Source of the DNA: Opisthorchis felineus
Lineage: Eukaryota; Platyhelminthes; Trematoda; Opisthorchiida; Opisthorchiidae
Assembly: GCA_004794785.1 (NCBI GenBank)
Contig: SJOL01006395.1
Coordinates: 96,019-160,018 of the forward strand
Length of the DNA stretch: 64,000 bases
Direction: 5' to 3'
This document shows positions 1 through 11,142 of this stretch, in pieces. The translations under genes and the position numbers were made by a program. The notes under the pieces are model-generated. The model had not been told where the DNA came from. It searched no databases and was given only the letters and a program-made list of their open reading frames with translations. Numbering within the stretch: the first letter of the stretch is position 1; every line of letters begins with the position of its first letter.

Positions 1-218
1 TTCCAGACTGTCTGATTGAGCGCTTGGAGGTGTAGGCACCTCAGAACGCTTGACATAAGCCAGCACCAGGTCCCCTCCCTCACCCACTCTTTTTCTCTTC
101 TCTTCACTCTAGAACTTTAAATATAATTAGACGAACCTTATGGTTGTACGGCAGTGAAGCATCAGTGTCAACACTGATGTTGCTGTCTTTGATAATGATG
201 ATGATGATGGCCTCAAGG
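1..218 (+). mobile_element. RTE-type LINE, 3' tail (cut by window edge)
   Basis: Shares cagactgtctgattgagcgc, gtacggcagtgaagcatcag and the closing gatgttgctgtct(tga)n with the tails at 15110-15290, 42810-42995 and 45210-45400. The (TGA)n end is the element's 3' terminus. Confidence 0.75.
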
Positions 219-542
219 TAAGACTCATTTCTTTCCCGACCGTACTGAACAACTGTGCGTAGTAATCCCTATCCCCACTTCCGACGGGTCCTTAAACTTT
301 TGGCACCTTTTCTTATATTATCGCCGTTTGAATCACTTCCTCTGTTTCTCTTTCCAGCTGACACCAGAGCATTTCCTGTTGAAGTGATTAGGACTTTCTT
401 TACTATCCTTATTCTAAAGTATGCCGGATACGACCACCGGAGATGGTAGTGGATGTGCCAAATACTTGGAATCCTCAAATTCCCACACCGCTTCGTTTGC
501 AGAGGTTTGCGCATTGTATGCTTGACACTTCCTTTACTCCAG
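219..542. other. Non-coding, probable GGPPS 5' intron or leader
   Basis: Between the RTE tail and the first recognised exon. It ends in a pyrimidine-rich acceptor. No start exon could be identified. Confidence 0.5.
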
Positions 543-697
543 ATTGTTTTGGAACCTTACAATTATTTGATAGGAAATGTGAAGAAGGAATTGAGAAGCG
601 AGCTCATCAGTGCCCTCAACCACTGGATGAACGTCCCACCAGCTCCAATCAAGGCCATCGCGGAGGTCATCCGGATGCTGCATAATTCCAGCCTTAT
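543..697 (+). CDS. GGPS1: GGPPS exon a (first recognised)
   Basis: Encodes IVLEPYNYL... to MLHNSSL, matching the N-terminal helices of GGPPS. The acceptor is ctttactccag and the donor GTGCGT at 698, leaving phase 2. The same frame stays open upstream to 453, but that stretch includes the pyrimidine tract and does not resemble the family, so it is read as intron. Confidence 0.9.
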
Positions 698-3600
698 GTG
701 CGTTCTCCCTTTTGACTTTATCTCTTAGTTTACTTGTTTGTTCTGTACTGTAACTCCGCAGCCATCAGATATTGAAATCGATGCATAAATGGGTAGCTTT
801 TCGGATGCACTGCAGAAGTAGACTCAGCCTCTACAAGGACCAAGTTCAGTTCCTCTTTTTCGTTCAATCCACATTAGATCACTCAAGTGCTAGAAGTTAC
901 CGTAGGACGCTCATAGTAATGATGCCACCATTGCAGAGTTCAAATCAGTTCAATTTTCACTTTTATTTGCAGTAATCTTGCTCAGATTCAGACTAGATCG
1001 GTGTACAATCGAATAACTCATTAGTTAAGGCCTACGGAATAAAACCAACTTGTTCCTGCGTCCGGATCTCCTCTTCATGAGTTTTGTGTGACTGTCTTCA
1101 TTACTTATTATGTTACTATTTGGCTATCGTCATTGTTATTATGAGTATGTTCATTATTAGATTCGGCGATTGCAGAGGAAGAAAGAGCTCCCGTTCAGCT
1201 GTAGCACCCTTTCGGTGCCTAGCTGCCATGGCACCCGAAGGAAACACAAGGGCGGAGATGTTGCCAGGTTGCCGAAGCCTAGACAGGGGAAGTCGAGAGG
1301 CAGAGGTCGAGTTTTAACCATGGACCTTCCGGTCAGTAAATTCGCGTTCTAACCACTGAGCCATCTCGCCCCGTAGTCAGAGTGCTCCGTATGCCTAACA
1401 AACGCTGGAAAAATGAAGAACCACACCGAGACATCCAAGAAACCAATTAGTGCATATATGACATGGACTCATTTAGGACTGAACGGATAAACGGTATCCC
1501 CTGATCGAATTAGCCCAGTGGTTAACGAACGAACTTACCGGAAGGTCCTTGGTTCGAACCCAATCTCGGCATCTCGACTGCTCCTGTCTAAGCTTGAGCA
1601 ACCTTGCAATATCTTAACTCTCCTCCCTCGGGCGACATGGCAGCTATGCACCAAAGGGGTGTTAGAGCTGGATGGTTTAAGTAAACTGATAGCGACGGGA
1701 GGTTGGAAGTTTTAAGGTGGAGGACAGCATGGGCTATCTCGGACTGACATCTCCTCTAGCAGCAGTGATAGGTTAGAAGTAGAGGTGATACACCTGGACA
1801 GATAGAAGTAAGCAGTGGAGGAGTGGTGACGGGCTGGACGACCTGCATCTTACGAAACTGTCCAAAGTATTTCAGTGAGGCCAAATGAGTCCCCATACAG
1901 AATGAGTCCGATGTGGTGTGAAGTGTCTTCGAGGCTAGAAGAAGGGGCTTTCATTGTTGGGGGTGTGAAAAAGAGGCGAACAAGGGGTATAACAATGAAG
2001 CGATATTGGTATTGATTGCGTAGATGCTGAAAACTACAGCCGAGCAGTTGTCAATGTGGAGAGGGGCGCTAAAACCGATCCTGGAAAGATTCGTAGTGAT
2101 TGTACGGATAACTGAGAGAATCCTGTTCTCAGGCATATGTGGCACTTGACTTCCGAGGAAGCTGTCGGTCCGTTTTGTCAAGTTTGACTCCATATCACAC
2201 ATCGGAAGCTCGGCAAGAAATTGAGAATGCCAGATCTAGTTAGGAGCTCCTGGGTGATCTCATAATACCAGCCTCGTTTCATATAAGGAAAGGACTGTGT
2301 GTGTGTGTGCATATAATCGTTCAGCTGTAGCACCCTTTGGGTGCCTAACTGCCATGCCACCCGAAGGAAGCACGAGAGGTGGAATACTGCCAGGTTGCCC
2401 AAGCCTAGACAGGAGAAGTCAAGATGCAGGGATCGGGCTCTAACCATGGACCTTCCGGTCAGTGAATTCACGCTGTAACCCCTGAGCCATCTGTCTATGT
2501 AAGTGTGCCAGTAGATCGTCCATGAAACCATGTGATCACTTTTTAGTTTTAACTTTCGTATCTCCCAGGAATCGCTTTGCGAGAGTTTACTCAAAAATAC
2601 AATTTGAAACAGGGCATCACAGAGATAGAATGTTTATTGTCTGGGTTAAATCTTGAGCCATATCTCGGAGTGAGTAATACATGGCATGCCTTCTGAGTGG
2701 ATGGAATAGTACGTGTTGAGAGAGAGCCGTCCGAAAGGATTGGTACAGTATTTTGCGCATAATTTCTAAACAAAACCAGTGGGCTTTGAAGTGTTCATTG
2801 TTGTGTATTTATGCTTCACCGCTAGTGTCCCACAGCTTTCGGTTCATTTAACAGTAGGTTTTAATGCACTCTGGTTGCCGGCCTTCTGTGACTTAGTACC
2901 TTTTTCGATTGGGTTGCTCATTTACCTCTTCATATTTGTGGAAACAAACGATCACGTCTTCTTGATCCGTCAACAGATCTGCTTTTCCAGTGAGCATCCG
3001 TAATAACCAAGACCAGACGTATCAACTCTAATAAAACTTCTCACGTACACCAAGCATTTTGTTTGTGGGTCTGTTCGCCGAGCTTAGCAACTGGATTGCA
3101 AGCGCTTCGTCACTAACCCAGACGATATCAGTCGACCCCCACTGACTATTTCATCTTGATTGATGAGGAAACTTTTGCAATCTAACTCACCAGCTGGTCA
3201 GACAGATCAACAACCAAGCAATGCACCCGAGCTACCTATATTCTGCAACACCGCCGACCCAAAACAACCGCAAGGAGCTGATTTCTGAGGTATCTGAGGA
3301 AATCTATCATCGGTACTTCCCGTCTTTTTCTTTTGCTACATTAAGGAACAAATTGCCTTATGTGCTTAGCCATCCAACTTAATTTGAAAACAATGATTCA
3401 ACTCCACTTACGTACAGAATGTTCGAGTAGGAAATGAGGTTGTTGGAAGCCTGGAAGCTATGCTCGCCTGATGAGCTTCAAGTAGGGCGGAAGCGGTAGT
3501 GAGCTGTCGAAGGGTGTTAATAAGCCTTATGGTAGTTTGTGTCAATAGAAATTATCCAGACGTGTTCCAAACCCCAACCTGTGGGTCCATGAAAGTATTC

Positions 3601-6600
3601 GTCGGATCCCTCAATTGATCAGCCTGATAGGAGAGACTCTGTGGGTGCTGCATGGCTCGATTGGCTACCGAAATGCAAAAAACCGTCTTACCAGTCTCTT
3701 CGTCTGTTCGCGTGCATGGCGTATGAACAACAACAACCGATGTTCCCCGTTACGGTTAATTTCATTTGAAACTTCTGTTTTAAAGAAATGCAGCTCAAGT
3801 CGCGGTGATCTTCCTTTCTCTAAAATAATCTCCTATTCTCAAACACGTTTACGCAAAATGACTGGCCCTTGTCCTATCGCATTTTGTAAATGTCTAAAGC
3901 AGTTTACATCCCTACCAATATGCCTAGGGTATCTTCGGCTTTCGAATGCTTGGGAATTTTGAAATTTCTTTTCCATCCAGCATTGATGATATCGAGGACG
4001 GCTCCCTACTGCGACGTGGAAAACCGGCTGCGCACTGCATTTTCGGAACTCCTTCGTCGATTAATTCAGCAAACTACGTCTATTTCTTGGCCTTGCAGAA
4101 GGTAATCGAACTGGAACGGCCGGATGCAGTTACGATATTCACGGGTACATTTCTTCCTATGTCTTGATTTTTGTAGTGAGAATACGCAGGGTACACTTCT
4201 TTATTTCTTGCTGTGTCAGCGTTGTTGTTTGTTGTCCCTGTTTCACCAAGTTGCCTGTATGGAGTTAACTCCACGTCTCAATTCCCCTTAAGATTTAAGT
4301 CATTAGCTGTTTACAAACTGCACATCTTAGGCATAGTTCTTTTAGTTAACTTCTGTCGTCGTGATCCGCCGAAGCGGAGAGTTGTTTTGCATTCCTCTGA
4401 CCCCATGTGCTTCGTCCCGAGTTGGATTGCTATCCTTTTGCTCAAGCCGCCACCGAAGTTTGACGGATCAACGAACAACGCCATGTTTTGAGTTTTTCTT
4501 TACGTATTCCTCTACTTGTCCTGTAATGCCCAAGGTTAGCGTCTTCTAAAGTCCACGCCTGTGAAATGAACAATTAATGAGACGGTAATACAATGCTGTC
4601 CACTTTCGCAAACGTTTGACAGGTTTCCTTGAATAATTCGCACAAGCATTGTAAAACTGAAGGTGACTATGACAGCACAAATGGGGATAAAACGTCATGT
4701 GTGTGTGATGGGTCTTCTTGTATACGCTCTAATCAGTATCGATCACTGACGGGCTCTAGGGGATCGTGGACGCAGAAGCGACAAGCAATTGAAACTACCG
4801 CTATCTCTCCGTCTCAAGGGCTATTGAAATAACTGGTCAGAACAGGACCAGTTCAAATATAGCTCCCTTTTCTTTACGTCAGCCTTATAGTCAATATTGT
4901 TTTAATTTTGCTCTCTCTCTCTCTCCCTCTTTAACCAATGAGGGTGATTTTCCCTGTTTTGATTTACTAGATTCATGCATCAATAATTTTAGCTACTGTC
5001 TCCAGTGTGTTGACACCCACGCTAATCGGTGAACGAAACTGTGGCAGCTAGAATCACTGTACAACATATGCCCGGCTTATATCTAATGATGATGGTTTTC
5101 GTACATTCAATGGTTTTTGCTACTTAAAATAACGTCTTATTTGGGATGTTTTCCGAAATACAGAGAGGGGCGAACCTGTCGTCTTTGGTGTTGTACCATC
5201 GCCTAGAATCTATGAAAATCTTTGGAACTGGGTTGTTCCGTATTATGTTCGTCACAGTTTATAAGCAATTTCTGTATATTCGCACCCGGCGTTAACATTA
5301 GAAAAGATAGTCACTATTTTCCAAAGACCCATTTGTTGGACAACCTGCGTAGTTGTACTGTTTGTGTAATTTTGCTCTCTGCCATGTATTGACGCTCTCT
5401 TCCCACCGTCTTTGTTGCAGAACAAATGTTAGAACTTCATATCGGTCAAGGTATGGAACTCTTCTGGCGCCATTCCTTTCGATGCCCTACTGAGGAAGAA
5501 TATTTTGCAATGGCATTGCGAAGTAAGCTGCTTCCTGTCGACAGGCGCTTGTTTTCATTACAGTATTCACGAGTTGCATAAATACATTCCCAAAAGACAG
5601 AGCGTTCTTCATCAGAGGCTATTTTTCCGTGGTTCCTTGAAGCTTATTCAACACTGTGGAGCTACTCCAATAGAGGCCGCTTTCGACTGATCTCTGAAAT
5701 GCTCAAATACCATCAGAAACGTCATTATTGTTTTCCTTATGTGGTCCTCTGGTAGTTTACAACACAATATGTGACAGCAGTAACTAAGAGAGCAGGTCAC
5801 CTAAAAGATGGATCGACTATAAGTTCTCAGTTTTATAGTAGTTTACGTGATATTCACCACTTCAAATTGTCAACCCTTACATAAGCGGGTTTGAGATTCT
5901 TGCTAGCTCGTTGAGCTTGAGTGTTTTTTTCCTCAGTGGTCAGGCTTGAACATCCGGTTGGATATCGTCTCGGCAACGGGAAGCGATTTAGCTCGCGTAA
6001 ACTTGGAGTGATTTATGGAGACTCGGTACACTACTTAAAGGCTCCAGTATGATCAGAATTGATCAGGGTGCCAGCAAATGAACTAGGTTCGTGCACGGGT
6101 TAACCAAACTGGTCAGTGTTCACCGATTTTATCTGACACCCGGCTCGTTGTAGGATCAATTTATGGTGATCTGTATGGGCTTTCGAATGAGTACACAGAA
6201 AGACTTGTTGCGCATGCTCAGAATAGGTTTCCATCGAAAGTTCACTCGTAAATTTGCTGCTGCAGAAGTAAATCCGGTTCTTGTCGCGGGCTTTCGCGAT
6301 ATCATTTCGGTTACAAGTCCACCTTTTTAGCTTATGGTAATCTTGGCGTGTGGTGTACAAGCCATTTTAACTCAGACTAAAAATATACTTACAGCAATAA
6401 AACAGCGGACGACACGTAATTTAACAACAAACAACCCCACAGCGCCCTCGGAGTCGAATGTCAGTCACGGACATGAGCCCCACAGTTAACACTGGTGAAG
6501 GAAAGGCACTTAGGTTTGAAAAAATTGCACGAAATGAGGCCAGACTTGACGTGTGCAATTCCAACTCAACAAGAGGCTGCCCAGCTAGCGTGACAGAAGT

Positions 6601-9600
6601 GACACCCCTCCCACTGTGGAAGGGGCGAACCGTCGAAGCTAACATTGAAAGTTACCAATTTGGAGTAGGTTGGAGTGCAAGTCGTCTAGCACTGTGGGTT
6701 CGTCGCCACGTTCAGTGGTGCAGTTTTGGTGTTATGCTGTTCGTACTGACTGCGTCACCATTGGAGGGTCGGCATCAATCGGTCTCATTGTAGGTGACTC
6801 ACATGCAAGTCTTACGGTGTAAATTTTCATGAATGCGTGAACTTGGAACCGATTACCCATTTGCGATCCCAATACTCCTCACCAGTCTACCCTGGTGATC
6901 CAAACCCATAACACCAAGTCTGCTTTTTAGGTGATGAAGGGGTATAATGTTCTCGTATAGGGACACCCATTCCTCTCTAACCTTTCCCTTATGTATTCGG
7001 CCTCACTTACGAAACTGCGTGTTTTTACCGACTCGGTCCATCAGCCGAACTGTGAATAGTTAATATAGCAAGTAAAAATTTCTACACTTTAGGAAATTTT
7101 GGTCCTACAAGCTATGGTGTGACCCTTGTGTGAACATTCCCCACTGGGCATCTGTGAAAACACTTCCGAAATTGAAGCCGAAGGAATACGGCAAATTTTA
7201 AGTCCTATCCTTATTCCGACTAAAAGCAATCCTGCAACCGTCCCACTAAATAAAATCTATTGTATCTCACCGCAGAAAACTCTTTTGGTAATATTAGAAC
7301 GAAAGTAGGAATGTATTTTATTTCCTGTTAATTTATGCAGTAATTTTGCAGAAGCCTTCGTTCGAAAGTCGATTTCGGCCAAAAGCGTCTACATGTTCGC
7401 TCCAGTGTTAACCTAGACTGACCGCAGTGCCGTGATTTTCCATGGATTGCCGCTCTTTGTGTTTTTTATTAATCTTGCCATTTGCGCGAAAATTTCCGTT
7501 AGTCTTATAGTGACTCGTAAAAATGCTCTTGGACCACTCAGTCACTGGTACCCATGGCAGGGTAGGTCACTAATTGTTAGAGCAATTCGAACCGCTATCT
7601 AGCAAGGGGTTTGTGTAAACGCTCCACTTAAAGCCTTCTGCAACTTTGTCAAGCTAGATGATGTGCCCTCAAGGCCATCGGATTGCACAGTATTTGCGGA
7701 AAAACGGTGCACAGGCCTTCCACCATATACACGCGGGTATGGCTTTGTCGTTCGTCCGTGGATTTTACCATCAGCCCTTGCGCCTTAGCTGACCTGTTCT
7801 CTGAAGGCCTGCTGTCACTTTTTTTCAAACCCGGCGACGTGTACCTTTAAATTATGGGTTTTCGTGCACACCATGTAAGGTACAACAGATGATGCGATCG
7901 TTTGTTTCAGACATCGGTTATTGTGTGCTTTCTTGTCGTGCTGCCCAACCACTGTACATTTCCACCACTTGTCGTGTTGGTATGTTGTCTTGGTTTCATG
8001 TGGCCTTGAAGAGAAGCGTGCAGTTAGCCAACAGTTCAGTTGAAGCATGACATACTGCTTGGGTCGAATCTGTGGATCTCTACATCTCGACCGCCCCTCT
8101 CTAGGCTTGAGCAACCAGTTACTAATAATAGACTTTCGTTGCTTTGTCTGGTTCGTGATTACTTCTAGAATTGTGAGTTTGCAGTGGGGTGCCCAGTCGT
8201 AGTGGCGCGTATACATAGTAAATGCTAGAATGTGACGTTTCGTTGCTTGTACACTATACTCTGGTACTACATCAAAAACGACCTGAAGTATAAGTACACA
8301 GGATGTGACTTATACACTCATTTACATACCTATTTAGTTTTGACGGAAGACTCACCTGCAGCTCGGCTTAAGTACACCATAAACGAGGGATTCAGCTGGG
8401 TTCCAGGTGAGTCTCCCGCAAAACCAAATTGGCTTGCAAATGAGTATATTTCGCTAATTTCGTGTAATTTGGGTTCAAGTAGAACAAAAGGTTGACGGAA
8501 ACTCGGGGGACTGTGCCTACCTGATGAGCCCCAAGAAGGGCGAAACCGGTCGTGGGCTGTCGAAGAGTTTTCAGCAACCTTTGGAGTAGTGTATTACGTC
8601 TACACAGGATGTGATCTGCCTGAACTATGGTGTTTTAGAATATAGACTGTCCGCGGTATACTGTTCCGGGATATAATAATCAGTCGTCATCGTGTCTTTC
8701 AGCACTGGTTGATCCAGTTGTGGTTTGCTCGTTGCCTGTCACGTACGCATATGTTTCCTGATTCAGCTACATTGCCTAAACACATACCTCACTTCAGTAT
8801 AGCAATTTTACGATCCTGCTTCAAGACCGATGGTTAGTTCAGATCAATAGTAAATTGTCGTGTATTTTTTGCAGAGACCAGTGGACTTTTCGCTCTGGCC
8901 TTTCGTTTGATGCAGCTGTTTTCTGAGAATAAAGAGTAAGTTTGCTTTTACTGAAGTGTTACACTGTCTCATTTTGTAACCCGTCCATATCACTTCTTCC
9001 CCACTAGTTTTACTGAATTTCATTTGCGCGTTGCAGGTCCTTCTGGAATGTCCTTCTGTTCCTCGTTCCCTTAAACCAGAGGTCTTTGGTCTACGGTCCG
9101 TTGACCGAATGCAGTCGGCAAGGTCCGTTTATCAGACCAACAATGGTCTACTGCTAAAGCCACTTTTCCTTCAGTGAGATCCGTCGAAAGGTCGATAGAT
9201 GTTAAGCGTGCAACCATTTTAAATGGACCAAGTGAGTGTGGTGACGCACCACAGTCTCAACAAGTAATCAGCTGAGGGGGTGGTTAGAAATTCAGGTGAT
9301 TGGAGGCGAAGCCTTTGCACTGAATGCGGCTCCATCTCAGCTGGTTTTGTCACGCGATTTAGTTTCAGAAAAGGTCACAACAAACAAGGCCTCTTGATAC
9401 TGCAGCAACATCCGAAAGCAGTTGTCGCCACAGAAACAGACGAGAATGACTCCATCCGGTCGATAGAGGTTTCATCCGCATTTTTGGCCTACTTTTCGGG
9501 CTTCATTGTGGTGCGAAAACCTAGCAAGTTTGCAGTCGAATATGTACTGCGAAAAGCTTGGTATCACTGGACGCCTTCCAGTTCTTTTCTCCTTACAGAG

Positions 9601-11099
9601 TCCCTAAAGTACATCTGTCAAGATAAATCAATAACTCATTACGTTACTATTTCCAACCGAGATTCTCAATTCATTTGAGCGCAAATACATGCTTTCAAGT
9701 AAAGTGCCAACTATGGTTGTAGTGCCTTCAGGACGTTTAAAATTCTCAACAGGAGTGCATGGGGCCCTCAATTTTCCCGTGTTAACACTACTTTGCTCGG
9801 TGTGATCTTGCACCTGCAAACAACAATATCATGATTTCAAAGATGCCAGTGTTGAACTGTTGTCTACGGTCATGATTCTACAAGAGATCTCCAACCTTCT
9901 GTTTTTTGCTAAAGTTCTCCGGCTAAATGAGGTCAGTTAAGCGAATTCTCATTATTCCTTGGGTTTCTGTAAATTGTACGTCCTTTGTCTGATGGAAATT
10001 GGAGTAATGAGGCCAAACAAGCCTTTGAGTGAAAATGTAGTGGTCTCACTGACAGTCATACAAATCTCGGAATTTGCTACAGCAACTTTTATTTCTGGCC
10101 CGAACTGCTGATCAGCCACTCAAGGCTGAACAGTTGAGCCTTTAACTATCAGTCTGGAATGTTCCACCTCGATTCCCCTTGGACATTCGGGAGATGCGCA
10201 CTTCCACTGATTCGCGACAGTAATAAAACAGGTGTACAGCGCTTCTCGGCTTTTAGGCACAGAATAACTTGACGACAGCTCGATTGAGGATTGCAACACA
10301 GCTGAAACATTCAGCGCATGAACTCAGACGAAACTGCACGGGATACTACAAGACGGTAGAATCATGTTGGGAATTTGTGTCCCGGAAAATTAATGTCCCA
10401 TTTACACCAAATCCCTTTTTTATTTACATATGATCCAATTACCTCATGAACCAAAGGAACGAGGTACATTGCCTCCGAAAAGCACAACTTAAGGTTGCAA
10501 ATTGTCACGGACAACTCCCCAAGTTTAGTCTCTGGAAGTTGACGAGACCGAACTAGCATACAGTTGGTTAAAAAGTCGTTTTTTCTGTAAACTTACAACC
10601 AGTAACAATGTGGCCTGTTTTCTCAGTATCCAGTCTTTAGGTCTATAGTTCCAACAATGCAGACAGACGCGACTGTGTCATACGGAACTAGCCAATACCA
10701 ACAGTTACGTAGTCCTCGAATATTTTGTTTATATTGGAATCCCTGGATGCTATTATCCAAGTTAGGCGGCATCTTCCTGGTGGGGCAGGTTGCCAGACTG
10801 TTTTCTCGTTGAAGCGGAGTTGAGTAACACGCCTTATACATTGGACTAGCGAAATATCTGTCCTATCAGATTGCCTCAAACAGCTTGTGCCGTGGAATAT
10901 TTTGCTTGGGCTGCGGGGAGTACCCCGGATGTTCAATACTATCGCATATCTGATACATACGCACCTTTGTGAATCTGTACAGCGTTGATTGGCTTGTCTC
11001 ATCTGCATCAGTCATTCCAAATATGTTTCTGCCTTCCAGGTGGACTGGAATAACACCTCAGTCACACGTGGATTAATGCAAACTTTCTGAAGTTACTGG

Positions 11100-11142
<43 letters not shown>

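Larger units (their letters stand above)
698..3980. other. GGPPS intron a-b
   Basis: Holds three SINE-A copies, an inverted repeat (3065-3250) and a hammerhead-bearing repeat (3412-3530). The stretches 700-1190, 1680-2310, 2500-3060 and 3530-3980 show nothing recognisable. Confidence 0.8.
4145..8874. other. GGPPS introns b-c and c-d around exon c
   Basis: 4145-5420 has a (CT)n run near 4910 and nothing else seen. 5523-8874 holds a SINE-A fragment and the best hammerhead repeat near its end. A two-way open frame at 6421-6793 has no recognisable product. Confidence 0.75.

Noticed and set aside
453..542. In-frame extension of GGPPS exon a to an ATG at 453
   Set aside because: The segment contains the pyrimidine tract and a good acceptor and does not resemble the family's short N-terminus.
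1350..1370. True tRNA genes at the SINE heads
   Set aside because: A and B box-like words are present, but the segments lack a full cloverleaf with paired acceptor arms and are always followed by the constant SINE body.
9280..9678. 132-codon open frame as a gene
   Set aside because: No recognisable domain, intronic position, and length within what chance gives in 64 kb read in six frames; kept only as an intron note.
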